In this document: one piece after another, positions 43,907 through 53,770 of the stretch
Layout: each line of letters opens with the position of its first letter
Position numbering within the stretch: the stretch's first letter is position 1
Assembly: GCF_004353845.1 (NCBI RefSeq)
Contig: NZ_CP037864.1
Location: forward strand, 4,278,001 to 4,342,000
Direction of reading: 5' to 3'
Origin: Citrobacter arsenatis
Lineage (GTDB): Bacteria; Pseudomonadota; Gammaproteobacteria; Enterobacterales; Enterobacteriaceae
Length of the DNA: 64,000 nucleotides
The notes under the pieces: model-generated
What the model was told of the DNA's origin: nothing
The model's input: the letters and a program-made list of their open reading frames with translations, nothing else
Database searches by the model: none
Position numbers and translations under genes: made by a program

Positions 43907-44218
43907 TTAAAGACATTTAAAATCAATCACATAAAATTGCGTTTGATCCGGGTAAATCTCAGCAATGACATGTTTAAGTTCTTCAAGCGTCATATTTTCC
44001 TGCTGGGCATGTTTTTCCGTCAGCGTATCCAGCGTGACGGTTGATGTGCCAACAACTTCAATCGTGCAGAAGTATCCCTCATCTTCGAAGCGTCCAACCC
44101 GTAAAATGTCACCGGTTTTGAAGTGTGATTCGGACTCGTCACGAATGGTAATGGTTTTGCGTCCGGCCAGAATATCATCCTGGAAACGCTGAAAAAAAGT
44201 GATGTCATTTGGCTGCAT
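43907..44218 (-). CDS. yqfB: N4-acetylcytidine amidohydrolase YqfB
   Basis: A 103-residue ASCH-domain protein; E. coli YqfB hydrolyses N4-acetylcytidine to cytidine and acetate. Conserved segments are ITFFQRFQDDILAGRKTITIRD (catalytic K and T) and FYVIDF at the end. The start at 44218 gives the E. coli length, with AGGGAA upstream. Divergent from the RpiR gene. Confidence 0.95.
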   Translation of the reverse strand: MQPNDITFFQRFQDDILAGRKTITIRDESESHFKTGDILRVGRFEDEGYFCTIEVVGTSTVTLDTLTEKHAQQENMTLEELKHVIAEIYPDQTQFYVIDFKCL

Positions 44219-44270
44219 GTTATTATTCCCTGTAGATGAAGTCTGATGAGTGAGTTTTGCCATTGTGAGT

Positions 44271-44999
44271 ATGTTCTCCCACGCTGCCATCGCCAGTCTC
44301 AACAATCTTGAGATGCTGGTCTACAACTATGTCATCAAAAACCGTGACAAAGTCATGTACATGACCATTCGCGAACTGGCTGATGCCGTGGGCGTTTCCA
44401 CCACCACCGTACTGCGTTTTTGCCGCAAGCTTAAGTGTGAAGGCTACTCAGAATTTCGCGTACGCTTCAAATTATATTTAGAGCAGAATGAACCGCAACA
44501 GGCTAATTTCGGTGCCAGTGAAATTATTAGCTTCTTTAAAGGCGTCAATAACGACGAATTCGATAAACTGCTCGATCAGGCTGTTGATATTATATTATCC
44601 TCCGAACGTATTATATTCGTCGGAGCAGGAACATCCGGAGCCTTAGCTAAATACGGCGCACGTTTTTTCTCAAACGTCGGAAAATTCAGTAATCACATTG
44701 ATGATCCTTATTTCCCGGTAACAAATGACATGGCCAGAAACGCGCTAGCGATCGTGCTTTCCGTTTCTGGTGAAACTGAAGAGATCCTGCGCTTTGCCAG
44801 CCAGTTCAGCCTACACAACTGTAAGGTCCTGTCGGTCACCAGCCATGAACATTCACGCCTGGCCAAACTTGCCGACTTTAATCTCTCCTGGCACGTTCCA
44901 CAAACGCGCATTGCCGGGGTATACGATATAACCACGCAAATACCCGTTATTTATATTCTGGAATCACTTGGCCGCAAACTGGCGAAAAGAATAGCGTAA
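44271..44999 (+). CDS. RpiR-family regulator upstream of bglA
   Basis: A 242-residue RpiR/MurR-type regulator: HTH (about residues 1-75; MTIRELADAVGVSTTTVLRF) and a C-terminal SIS sugar-phosphate domain (about 95-240; VGAGTSGALAKYGARFF). It lies just before bglA on the same strand, so it probably responds to a phosphorylated beta-glucoside and controls bglA. E. coli K-12, as I recall, has no regulator at this place. The start is uncertain: GTG at 44250 would add seven residues. Confidence 0.82.
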   Translation: MFSHAAIASLNNLEMLVYNYVIKNRDKVMYMTIRELADAVGVSTTTVLRFCRKLKCEGYSEFRVRFKLYLEQNEPQQANFGASEIISFFKGVNNDEFDKLLDQAVDIILSSERIIFVGAGTSGALAKYGARFFSNVGKFSNHIDDPYFPVTNDMARNALAIVLSVSGETEEILRFASQFSLHNCKVLSVTSHEHSRLAKLADFNLSWHVPQTRIAGVYDITTQIPVIYILESLGRKLAKRIA

Positions 45000-45119
45000 A
45001 AAAACAAATTGTTTTTTTGATGTAACAAATCACATCACCGCTATTTTGTTATATCGTGACATTTATCTTTCCTTTGTTAGACTCAAAATCAGATTGTATT
45101 AATTTGAGACTGAGCGCAG

Positions 45120-46553
45120 ATGAAAAAACTTACCTTACCAAAAGATTTTTTATGGGGCGGCGCGGTGGCGGCGCACCAGGTTGAAGGCGGCTGGAACAAA
45201 GGTGGCAAAGGCCCCAGCATTTGCGACGTATTGACCGGCGGGGCGCACGGCGTTCCGCGAGAAATCACTCATGAAGTCGTGCCCGGTAAGTACTACCCCA
45301 ATCACGAGGCCGTCGATTTTTACGGCCATTACAAAGAAGACATTAAGCTGTTTGCCGAGATGGGCTTTAAATGCTTCCGTACGTCAATCGCCTGGACCCG
45401 CATATTCCCTAAAGGGGACGAAATCCAGCCAAACGAAGAAGGGCTAAAGTTCTACGACGACATGTTTGATGAACTGCTGAAGTACAACATCGAACCGGTC
45501 ATCACTCTTTCCCACTTTGAAATGCCGCTGCACCTGGTCCAGCAGTACGGTAGCTGGACCAATCGTAAAGTGGTCGATTTCTTTGTCCGTTTTGCTGAAG
45601 TCGTTTTTGAGCGCTACAAGCACAAGGTCAAATACTGGATGACCTTCAACGAGATCAATAACCAGCGTAACTGGCGCGCGCCGCTGTTTGGCTACTGCTG
45701 CTCCGGCGTGGTGTATACCGAGCATGAAAACCCGGAAGAAACCATGTACCAGGTGCTACACCACCAGTTTATTGCCAGCGCGCTGGCGGTGAAGGCCGCA
45801 CGTCGCGTCAACCCGGAAATGAAAGTCGGCTGCATGCTGGCGATGGTGCCACTATACCCGTTCTCCTGTAAGCCTGAAGACGTAATGTTCGCGCAGGAAT
45901 CGATGCGTGAGCGCTACGTTTTCACCGACGTTCAGCTGCGCGGCTACTATCCATCCTATGTGCTGAACGAATGGGAGCGCCGCGAATTCAACATCCGAAT
46001 GGAAGCCGACGATGAGCAAATCCTGCGTGAAGGCACCTGTGACTATCTCGGATTTAGCTACTACATGACCAACGCGGTAAAAGCGGAAGGCGGCAGCGGC
46101 GATGCCATTTCCGGGTTTGAAGGCAGCGTGCCAAACCCGCACGTTAAAGCATCCGACTGGGGCTGGCAGATTGATCCGGTCGGCCTGCGTTACGCCTTAT
46201 GCGAGCTGTACGAGCGCTATCAGAAGCCGCTGTTTATCGTTGAAAACGGATTTGGCGCTTACGACAAAGTGGAAGAAGACGGCAGCATCCACGATGACTA
46301 CCGCATCGACTATCTGCGCGCCCACGTTGAAGAGATGATGAAAGCAGTGACCTATGATGGTGTAGACCTGATGGGCTACACGCCGTGGGGTTGCATCGAC
46401 TGCGTCTCGTTCACCACCGGTCAGTACAGCAAACGTTACGGTTTTATCTACGTGAACAAACATGACGACGGCACCGGCGATATGTCGCGTTCACGCAAGA
46501 ACAGTTTTAACTGGTATAAAGAGGTAATTGCCAGCAACGGCGAGAATCTGTGA
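45120..46553 (+). CDS. bglA: 6-phospho-beta-glucosidase A
   Basis: A 477-residue glycoside hydrolase family 1 enzyme that splits phosphorylated beta-glucosides such as arbutin-6-phosphate. The acid/base glutamate is in TFNEIN and the nucleophile in VENGFG; the N-terminal family signature FLWGGAVAAHQVEGG is present. The RpiR gene directly upstream is the likely regulator. A REP pair follows. Confidence 0.96.
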   Translation: MKKLTLPKDFLWGGAVAAHQVEGGWNKGGKGPSICDVLTGGAHGVPREITHEVVPGKYYPNHEAVDFYGHYKEDIKLFAEMGFKCFRTSIAWTRIFPKGDEIQPNEEGLKFYDDMFDELLKYNIEPVITLSHFEMPLHLVQQYGSWTNRKVVDFFVRFAEVVFERYKHKVKYWMTFNEINNQRNWRAPLFGYCCSGVVYTEHENPEETMYQVLHHQFIASALAVKAARRVNPEMKVGCMLAMVPLYPFSCKPEDVMFAQESMRERYVFTDVQLRGYYPSYVLNEWERREFNIRMEADDEQILREGTCDYLGFSYYMTNAVKAEGGSGDAISGFEGSVPNPHVKASDWGWQIDPVGLRYALCELYERYQKPLFIVENGFGAYDKVEEDGSIHDDYRIDYLRAHVEEMMKAVTYDGVDLMGYTPWGCIDCVSFTTGQYSKRYGFIYVNKHDDGTGDMSRSRKNSFNWYKEVIASNGENL

Positions 46554-46557
46554 TTTT

Positions 46558-46637
46558 TGCCGATAGCGGCGTAAACGCCTTATCCGCCCTACAGGTTATG
46601 TTCCCGTAGGCCGGATAAGCGTAGCGCCATCCGGCGA
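46558..46637. repeat. REP/BIME pair
   Basis: Two REP units in opposite orientation between the convergent bglA and ygfF genes. Confidence 0.88.
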
Positions 46638-46644
46638 TTAAATC

Positions 46645-47388
46645 CTACTTCCCACCAGCGAGTTCCAGAAAACTCCCCGTCACGTAAGACGCCTTCTCGC
46701 TCAGCAGCCAGATAATCGCCTGTGCAACCTCCTCCGGTTGTCCGCCGCGCTGCATAGGCAACATAGATTTCACGCGATCAACCCTTCCCGGCTCGCCGCC
46801 TGACGCATGCATTTCAGTGTAGATAAGACCCGGTCGCACGCAGTTCACGCGGATCCCTTGCGCCGCAACCTCAAGCGCCAGACCGGTTGTGAGCGTATCC
46901 ACCGCGCCTTTTGAGGCTGCGTAATCAACATATTCGAATGGCGCACCGAGCCGCGATGCCGCCGAAGAGACATTTACAATCGCCCCACCTTGCCCCCCGT
47001 GCTTAAACGACATGCGCTTTACCGCTTCCCGGCAGCACAGAAAATAGCCGGTAACGTTGGTTGCCAGTACGCGGTTAATTCGTTCGGCGGTCAGACTTTC
47101 CACCGTGCTCTGTTCAAACAAGATCCCGGCGTTATTTACCAGTGCCATCAGCGGTTCCCCTGCACGGTCGATCGATTCAAACATCGCCACCACCTGGCTT
47201 TCATCACTGATATCCGCACGCAGAGCAAACGCTTTACCACCTGATGCGGCGATAATATTCACCACCTCGGTTGCCGCATGAATATTGTGATGAAAATTCA
47301 CGGCGACCGTGTAACCCTCTTGCGCCAGTTGCAGCGCAGTTGCTCGCCCAATGCCGCGACTGCCACCCGTAACAAGTGCGATTCCCAT
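46645..47388 (-). CDS. ygfF: Short-chain dehydrogenase YgfF
   Basis: A 247-residue classical SDR similar to glucose dehydrogenases: cofactor loop TGGSRGIG, NNAGIL, catalytic S in VNVSSAAS and YAASK. The length equals E. coli YgfF; substrate unknown. It lies downstream of gcvP but is separated from it by a terminator. Confidence 0.92.
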   Translation of the reverse strand: MGIALVTGGSRGIGRATALQLAQEGYTVAVNFHHNIHAATEVVNIIAASGGKAFALRADISDESQVVAMFESIDRAGEPLMALVNNAGILFEQSTVESLTAERINRVLATNVTGYFLCCREAVKRMSFKHGGQGGAIVNVSSAASRLGAPFEYVDYAASKGAVDTLTTGLALEVAAQGIRVNCVRPGLIYTEMHASGGEPGRVDRVKSMLPMQRGGQPEEVAQAIIWLLSEKASYVTGSFLELAGGK

Positions 47389-47405
47389 GGATACCTCCAG
47401 ATATG

Positions 47406-47439
47406 AAAAAGCCGGGAGGCGCTTCGCCTTACCCGGCCT
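47406..47439 (-). terminator. Intrinsic terminator after gcvP
   Basis: On the minus strand GCCGGG-TAA-GGCG-AA-CGCC-T-CCCGGC type hairpin followed by five T, 26 bases past the gcvP stop. It closes the gcvTHP operon. Confidence 0.88.
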
Positions 47440-47465
47440 GGAAACAGCTTTACTACGCGGAAAAG

Positions 47466-50339
47466 TTACTGATACTCGCTCATCGGCACACAGGAGCAGA
47501 ACAGGTTACGGTCACCGTAAACGTCATCAAGGCGTTTCACAGTCGGCCAGTATTTGTTCGCAACACCCGCCGGGAAGACGGCGATTTCGCGGCTGTAACC
47601 ATGATTCCACTCCGCGACCAGCTCGTTTTGCGTGTGCGGGGAGTTAACCAGCGGGTTATCTGTAAGCGACCATTCACCGGCTTTCACGCGATCGATCTCA
47701 GCGCGGATTGCCAGCATCGCATTGATAAAGCGATCCAGTTCCACTTTGCTTTCCGATTCAGTCGGTTCAACCATCAGCGTACCCGCAACCGGGAACGACA
47801 TGGTCGGCGCATGGAAACCGTAATCGATCAAACGCTTGGCAATATCCAGTTCGCTGATGCCGGTCTCTTCTTTCAGTGGGCGAATGTCGAGAATACATTC
47901 ATGCGCCACGCGACCATCACGACCGGTATACAGCACCGGATAGGCATCCTTCAGACGGCTGGCAATGTAGTTAGCGTTAAGGATCGCCACCTGGCTTGCC
48001 TGTTTCAGACCTTCTGCGCCCATCATACGGATGTACATCCAACTGATTGGCAGAATGGATGCACTACCGAACGGTGCCGCAGACACCGCGCCCTGACGGG
48101 TCAGCATCCCTTCAATCTGAACTACGCTGTGGCCCGGTACGAACGGTGCCAGATGGGATTTAACGCCAATCGGTCCCATACCTGGGCCGCCGCCGCCGTG
48201 CGGAATGCAGAAGGTTTTATGCAGGTTGAGGTGCGAAACGTCCGCGCCGATAAAGCCCGGCGTGGTGATTCCAACCTGGGCGTTCATGTTCGCGCCATCG
48301 AGGTACACCTGGCCGCCGAACTGATGCACAACGTCGCACACTTCGCGGATCGTTTCTTCATATACGCCGTGGGTGGACGGATAGGTCACCATGATGCAAG
48401 AAAGGTTCGCAGCATGTTGTTCTGCTTTTGCTCGCAGATCGTCCAGGTCGATGTTGCCGTTCTTATCGCAGGCGACAACCACGACCTGCATACCCGCCAT
48501 CTGTGCAGACGCTGGGTTGGTACCGTGGGCAGAGGCTGGGATCAGGCAGATATCGCGATGACCTTCGTTACGGCTTTCGTGATAATGACGAATCGCCAGC
48601 AGACCCGCATATTCGCCCTGCGCACCGGAGTTCGGCTGCATGCAGACGGCGTCATAACCGGTCAGTTTCACCAACCACTCGGAAAGCTGGCCGATCATCT
48701 GGTGATAACCTTCAGCCTGCTCTGGCGGGCAGAACGGATGCAGCTCAGCGAATTCAGGCCAGGTGATAGGGATCATCTCGGCAGCGGCGTTGAGCTTCAT
48801 GGTGCAGGAACCCAGCGGGATCATTGCCTGGTTCAGCGCCAGATCTTTGCGCTCCAGCGAGTGCATATAACGCATCATCTCGGTTTCGCTGTGATAGCGA
48901 TTAAACACCGGATGACTGAGGATCGCATCGTCACGCAGCATGCTTTCCTGAATAGAACGGCTGTCGAGCGCGACGTCTTTATCCAGCGTATCGATGTTCA
49001 GGCCGTGGCTGTCGCCCAGCAGAACATTGAACAACTGCACCACGTTTTCACGGGTAGTGGTTTCGTCGAGGGTAATGCCTACCGCGTTATGGATATCGCT
49101 GCGCAGGTTGATTTCTGCCGCTTCAGCACGCGCCAGTACCGCTGCTTTATCGGCTACTTCAACACACAGGGTGTCGAAGTAGTGCGCATGACGCAGCTTC
49201 ACCCCTTTCTGTTGCAGACCGGCGGCCAGAATATCGGTCAGACGGTGGATGCGATTAGCAATACGTTTCAGGCCAACCGGGCCATGATACACGGCATACA
49301 GACTGGCGATGTTGGCCAGCAGGACCTGTGAGGTACAAATGTTGGAGTTCGCTTTCTCGCGGCGGATATGCTGCTCGCGAGTCTGCATCGCCATGCGCAG
49401 TGCGGTATTACCCGCCGCATCTTTGGATACGCCGATAATACGTCCTGGCATGGAACGTTTGAATTCGTCTTTAGCAGCAAAGAATGCCGCATGCGGGCCA
49501 CCGTAGCCCATCGGTACGCCGAAGCGTTGCGCAGAGCCGAAAACAATATCCGCGCCCTGTTTGCCCGGTGCAGTCAGCAGTACCAGCGCCATAAAGTCGG
49601 CAGCGACGCTGACCACAACTTTACGGGATTTCAGCTCAGCAATCAGTGCGCTGTAGTCGTGCACTTCACCGGTGGTGCCAACCTGTTGCAGCAGCACGCC
49701 AAACACATCCTGGTGATCCAACGCTTTCGCCGCGTCATCAACTATGACGTCAAAGCCAAAGGTTTCTGCACGGGTGCGAACCACGTCCAGCGTTTGCGGA
49801 TGAACATCAGCCGCCACAAAGAAACGGTTGGCATTTTTCAGTTTACTGACGCGTTTGGCCATCGCCATGGCTTCAGCCGCCGCGGTGGCTTCATCCAGCA
49901 GAGAGGCGGAGGCCATATCCAGCCCCGTCAGATCCAGCGTCACCTGCTGGAAGTTCAGCAATGCCTCCAGACGCCCCTGGGAGACTTCCGGCTGATACGG
50001 CGTGTATGCGGTGTACCAACCTGGGTTTTCCAGCATGTTACGCAGAATAACCGGTGGTAACTGCACGGCGGTGTAGCCCATGCCAATGTAGGACGTGAAG
50101 CGCTTGTTACGCCCGGCGATGGCTTTTAATTCAGCCAGCGCAGCGTATTCGGTCGCCGCCTCGCCAACCTGTGGCGGGGTTGCAAGCTGAATGTCTTTCG
50201 GCACAATCTGGCCGATCAGCGCGTTTAACGACTCGGCGCCAACCGCATTCAGCATCTCTTGCTGCTGCGCGGCGTCCGGTCCGATATGGCGTTCAATGAA
50301 AGCGCCGCTGTTTTCAAGCTGGCTTAACGTCTGTGTCAT
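47466..50339 (-). CDS. gcvP: Glycine dehydrogenase (decarboxylating), P protein
   Basis: A 957-residue PLP enzyme, equal in length to E. coli GcvP. It decarboxylates glycine and passes the aminomethyl group to the lipoyl arm of GcvH. The PLP lysine lies in HLNLHKTFCIPHGGGGPGMG. The start MTQTLSQLEN was chosen by homology; it is third in gcvTHP, after a REP-filled gap. Confidence 0.97.
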   Translation of the reverse strand: MTQTLSQLENSGAFIERHIGPDAAQQQEMLNAVGAESLNALIGQIVPKDIQLATPPQVGEAATEYAALAELKAIAGRNKRFTSYIGMGYTAVQLPPVILRNMLENPGWYTAYTPYQPEVSQGRLEALLNFQQVTLDLTGLDMASASLLDEATAAAEAMAMAKRVSKLKNANRFFVAADVHPQTLDVVRTRAETFGFDVIVDDAAKALDHQDVFGVLLQQVGTTGEVHDYSALIAELKSRKVVVSVAADFMALVLLTAPGKQGADIVFGSAQRFGVPMGYGGPHAAFFAAKDEFKRSMPGRIIGVSKDAAGNTALRMAMQTREQHIRREKANSNICTSQVLLANIASLYAVYHGPVGLKRIANRIHRLTDILAAGLQQKGVKLRHAHYFDTLCVEVADKAAVLARAEAAEINLRSDIHNAVGITLDETTTRENVVQLFNVLLGDSHGLNIDTLDKDVALDSRSIQESMLRDDAILSHPVFNRYHSETEMMRYMHSLERKDLALNQAMIPLGSCTMKLNAAAEMIPITWPEFAELHPFCPPEQAEGYHQMIGQLSEWLVKLTGYDAVCMQPNSGAQGEYAGLLAIRHYHESRNEGHRDICLIPASAHGTNPASAQMAGMQVVVVACDKNGNIDLDDLRAKAEQHAANLSCIMVTYPSTHGVYEETIREVCDVVHQFGGQVYLDGANMNAQVGITTPGFIGADVSHLNLHKTFCIPHGGGGPGMGPIGVKSHLAPFVPGHSVVQIEGMLTRQGAVSAAPFGSASILPISWMYIRMMGAEGLKQASQVAILNANYIASRLKDAYPVLYTGRDGRVAHECILDIRPLKEETGISELDIAKRLIDYGFHAPTMSFPVAGTLMVEPTESESKVELDRFINAMLAIRAEIDRVKAGEWSLTDNPLVNSPHTQNELVAEWNHGYSREIAVFPAGVANKYWPTVKRLDDVYGDRNLFCSCVPMSEYQ

Positions 50340-50391
50340 GGGCGATGGTTCCTGAAACGTGCAGTGAATCGTGATTGTCTCTAACTCAATT

Positions 50392-50462
50392 GCCCGGTGG
50401 CGCTGACGCTTACCGGGCCTACATAAAACCGTAGGCCGGATAAACGCAGTGCCATCCGGCAC
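50392..50462. repeat. REP pair between gcvH and gcvP
   Basis: Two inverted REP units inside the gcv operon. REP elements within operons often shield the upstream message from 3' decay, which would raise gcvT and gcvH relative to gcvP. Confidence 0.88.
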
Positions 50463-50466
50463 AATC

Positions 50467-50856
50467 TTATTCGTCTTCCAGTAATGCCTCGTACGCAGTG
50501 GCATCCAGCAGCGATTCAATTTCGCTTTCATCGCTGGCTTTGATTTTGAAGATCCAGCCACCCGCATACGGCTCGCTGTTGACCAGTTCCGGGGAGTCGC
50601 TGAGCGCATCGTTAACCGCAACAATTTCACCGCCTACTGGCGCATAGATATCAGATGCCGCTTTTACGGACTCCGCAACGGCGCAGTCATCGCCCGCGCT
50701 GACGGTGGTGCCGACTTCGGGCAGGTCAACGAAAACCATGTCACCTAACAGCTCCTGAGCGTGTTCGGTGATACCAACGGTGTAAGAGCCGTCAGCTTCT
50801 TTGCGCAGCCATTCGTGTTCTTTGCTGTATTTCAGTTCTGCAGGTACGTTGCTCAT
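50467..50856 (-). CDS. gcvH: Glycine cleavage system H protein
   Basis: A 129-residue lipoyl carrier protein. The lipoylated lysine is K65 in AVAESVKAASD. It shuttles the aminomethyl group between GcvP, GcvT and lipoamide dehydrogenase. Second gene of gcvTHP. The ATG at 50856 has GGAG upstream. Confidence 0.98.
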   Translation of the reverse strand: MSNVPAELKYSKEHEWLRKEADGSYTVGITEHAQELLGDMVFVDLPEVGTTVSAGDDCAVAESVKAASDIYAPVGGEIVAVNDALSDSPELVNSEPYAGGWIFKIKASDESEIESLLDATAYEALLEDE

Positions 50857-50881
50857 CAATCAATCTCCAAAAAAGGATGAA

Positions 50882-51976
50882 TTACGCGACGGCTTTGCCG
50901 TTACGCACAAAAACAGGTTTAGTCACTTTTACCGGCATTTCACGGTTACGGATCTGTACGATCGCGGTCTCACCGATACCCGCAGGGACACGCGCCAACG
51001 CAATGCTGTAACCCAGGGTTGGGGAGAACGTCCCGCTGGTGATAATGCCTTCATGCTGGTTGCCAGAAGCATCAGTGAAACGCACCGGCAATTCATTACG
51101 CAGCACGCCTTTCTCGGTCATCACCAGCCCGACCAGCTGTTCATGGCCTTTTTCACGCTGCATTTCCAGCGCTTCACGACCGATAAAGTCGCGGTCGGCC
51201 GGTTCCCATGCGATGGTCCAGCCCATATTGGCCGCCAGCGGAGAAATGCCTTCGTCCATCTCCTGACCGTACAGGTTCATGCCAGCTTCCAGACGCAGCG
51301 TGTCACGCGCGCCGAGACCGCAAGGTTTGACACCAGCTTGTACCAGCGCACGCCAGAAATCTGCCGCCTTTTCATTCGGCATGGCAATTTCATAGCCTGC
51401 TTCGCCGGTATATCCGGTAGTTGCGATAAACAAATCGCCCGCCTGAACGCCGAAAAACGGTTTCATGCCTTCAACCGCATGACGCTGCTCGTCAGTAAAC
51501 AACGTAGCAGCTTTTTCCTGCGCGTTTGGACCCTGCACCGCAATCAGCGACAGGTCGTCACGAACGGTGATGTCGATGGCGTAAGGTTCAGCGTGTTGGG
51601 TAATCCAGGTGAGGTCTTTTTCACGGGTGGCGGAGTTTACAACGAGGCGGAAGAAATCTTCAGTGAAGTAGTAGACAATCAGGTCATCTATCACGCCGCC
51701 CGAAGCGTTAAGCATCCCGGAGTAGAGGGCTTTACCCGTCTTCGTTAACTTCGCGACGTCGTTTGCCAGCAGATAACGCAAGAACTCCCGGGTGCGGCTA
51801 CCGCGCAGGTCGACGATGGTCATATGCGACACATCAAACATTCCGGCATCGGTGCGAACAGCATGGTGTTCATCAAGCTGAGAACCGTAATGCAGTGGCA
51901 TCATCCAGCCATGGAAATCGACCATGCGCGCGCCACATAGCGTGTGTTGTTCGTACAAAGGAGTCTGTTGAGCCAT
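50882..51976 (-). CDS. gcvT: Aminomethyltransferase, glycine cleavage T protein
   Basis: A 364-residue enzyme that transfers the methylene unit from GcvH to tetrahydrofolate and frees ammonia. The catalytic aspartate is in GMFDVSHM; folate-binding segments LEAGMNLYGQEMDE and YKGYTGEAGYE-like GYTGEAGYEIAM are conserved. First gene of gcvTHP. Confidence 0.98.
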   Translation of the reverse strand: MAQQTPLYEQHTLCGARMVDFHGWMMPLHYGSQLDEHHAVRTDAGMFDVSHMTIVDLRGSRTREFLRYLLANDVAKLTKTGKALYSGMLNASGGVIDDLIVYYFTEDFFRLVVNSATREKDLTWITQHAEPYAIDITVRDDLSLIAVQGPNAQEKAATLFTDEQRHAVEGMKPFFGVQAGDLFIATTGYTGEAGYEIAMPNEKAADFWRALVQAGVKPCGLGARDTLRLEAGMNLYGQEMDEGISPLAANMGWTIAWEPADRDFIGREALEMQREKGHEQLVGLVMTEKGVLRNELPVRFTDASGNQHEGIITSGTFSPTLGYSIALARVPAGIGETAIVQIRNREMPVKVTKPVFVRNGKAVA

Positions 51977-52428
51977 CTTTTCCTCGTTGAATAAGCGGGG
52001 CTTCCAACTCTTTCGCGGTGAAATTTTCGCCACGAAACCCAGCACCGCAGCCGCTCCAGGGGCTACGACGCAAACGTTCTCTTTGTCCTGAACTTACCAC
52101 CGAAACAGACGCTAAACCATAAGTCAAAATTAACCATCACATTAGCTTATGGCCAAAAACGGCCAGATCGCCAGCAGAATAAAATTCCAGAGATATGGCG
52201 ATTAACCAGAATAACAATCAAATATAAACGCGAATTCACAGCACCAATCCACATTAAATGTGGAAAAAATGTCAAAAATGGCGTTATGAAAAAAACGTAA
52301 TATTAAAAAAACTAATGCGAAAAAAGGTGTGGAATTAGATTATTTCAAATGAGAGAAGCATCCCGGCGCGCAGGCCGGGAGAGGAAAGTGTGACGGGTCT
52401 CAAACTCTTAAGATTGTCCTTACGGACG
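51977..52428. other. gcvTHP control region
   Basis: This 450-base gap holds no gene. Its left part is the gcvT leader with a PurR-like operator. The rest is AT-rich, as expected for the GcvA and Lrp region, and contains a 15-bp palindrome CCACATTAAATGTGG at 52249-52263. The right end carries a CCCGGC/GCCGGG hairpin that may end the ubiI transcript. Confidence 0.6.
52068..52083 (-). promoter_or_regulatory. PurR operator of gcvTHP
   Basis: The minus strand reads AAGAGAACGTTTGCGT, 13 of 16 bases of the PurR palindrome ACGCAAACGTTTGCGT by hand count. gcvTHP of E. coli is known to be repressed by PurR. Confidence 0.65.
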
Positions 52429-53631
52429 CTAGCGTAACCACTCAGGAAGATCGTTCAGCCCCATCGCCTGACGGATGAGCTGTGGTTTTACGCCCGGCAG
52501 AGTATCGGCCAGTTTCAGACCGATATCACGCAGCAGTTTTTTCGCCGGATTCTCGCCGGCAAACAGTTCACGAAAGCCCTGCATTCCAGCCAGCATCATT
52601 GCTGCGCTGTGCTTACGGCTGCGCTCGTAGCGGCGTAAATAGAGATACTGGCCAATGTCCTTGCCCTGACGTTGTAGTCGTTTAAGTTCATCGATCAGCT
52701 CCGCCGCGTCCATAAAGCCAAGGTTCACCCCCTGACCCGCCAGCGGATGGATGGTATGCGCCGCATCCCCCACCAGCGCCAGACGATGGGCCGCGAACTG
52801 ACGGGCATAACGTCCCGTCAGCGGAAACGCCTGACGTTCGCTTTCAAGGCTGCACAGCCCCAGACGATTATCAAAGGCAATATTCAGCGCCTGATTAAAC
52901 TCGTCAACGCTTGCCTGCTGCATACGTTCTGCTTCCTGCGGTGAGAGCGACCAGACGATAGAACACAGGTGTGGATCGCTGAGCGGCAGGAATGCCAGAA
53001 TTCCCTCGCCGTGAAACGCCTGACGCGCAACCGCACCGTGCGCTTCCTGCGTGCGGATAGTCGCCACCAGCGCATGATGACGATAATCCCAGAAGGTGAG
53101 CGGAATGTCCGCTTTATTGCGCAGCCATGAGTTAGCGCCATCGGCACCGACGACCAGACGCGCCGTCAGCATTGCGCCATCTTTAAGGGTCAGAAACGCC
53201 TCGTTCTCACCCCAGGCCACCTGCTGCAGTTCAGCGGGCGCCATCAGCGTAATATCCGCTGAACGCTGTGCCTTTTGCCACAGCGCATAATGAATCTCTG
53301 CATTTTCAACAATGTGACCCAAATGGCTATAGCCCATGCTCTGGTCATCAAACGCAATACGCCCAAAGCTGTCTTTGTCCCAGACTTCCATGCCGTGGTA
53401 GCAGCAAGCGCGACGAGCAACAATGTCGGACCAGACGCCAAGACGGGTAAGCAGTTTTTCGCTGGCGGCATTAATGGCCGATACGCGAAGCTGAGGAGGT
53501 GCATCCGCCGCCAACGGCTGCGGAACATGTTGTTCTAATACAGCAACGCGCAACCCGCTGCCCTGCAAGCCGCAGGCAACCGCCAGTCCGACCATGCCGC
53601 CACCAACAATTGCTACATCAACACTTTGCAC
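52429..53631 (-). CDS. ubiI: 2-octaprenylphenol 5-hydroxylase UbiI (VisC)
   Basis: A 400-residue flavin monooxygenase that hydroxylates C5 of the ubiquinone ring precursor. It has the GGGMVGLA dinucleotide loop, ADGANSWLR and LVGDAAHTIHPLAGQGVNLG (GD motif). Last gene of pepP-ubiH-ubiI, separated from ubiH by a REP-rich gap. Confidence 0.96.
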   Translation of the reverse strand: MQSVDVAIVGGGMVGLAVACGLQGSGLRVAVLEQHVPQPLAADAPPQLRVSAINAASEKLLTRLGVWSDIVARRACCYHGMEVWDKDSFGRIAFDDQSMGYSHLGHIVENAEIHYALWQKAQRSADITLMAPAELQQVAWGENEAFLTLKDGAMLTARLVVGADGANSWLRNKADIPLTFWDYRHHALVATIRTQEAHGAVARQAFHGEGILAFLPLSDPHLCSIVWSLSPQEAERMQQASVDEFNQALNIAFDNRLGLCSLESERQAFPLTGRYARQFAAHRLALVGDAAHTIHPLAGQGVNLGFMDAAELIDELKRLQRQGKDIGQYLYLRRYERSRKHSAAMMLAGMQGFRELFAGENPAKKLLRDIGLKLADTLPGVKPQLIRQAMGLNDLPEWLR

Positions 53632-53664
53632 TGTTTACTCCTGAAAATAGGACAATCAAAAACC

Positions 53665-53743
53665 ATAGGCCGGATAAGGCAAAGCCGCCATCCGGCATCA
53701 ATTCCGCGACATTGCCTGATGGCGCTACGCTTATCAGGCCTAC
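53665..53743. repeat. REP/BIME pair
   Basis: Two inverted REP units in the ubiH-ubiI gap within the operon. Confidence 0.88.
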
Positions 53744-53770
53744 TTCTTTAATTCGGCCTACAGGTCATAT

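Noticed and set aside
47376..49331. A 651-codon plus-strand frame opposite gcvP
   Set aside because: It is the antisense shadow of the conserved gcvP gene, caused by its codon usage; no family match and no ribosome site.
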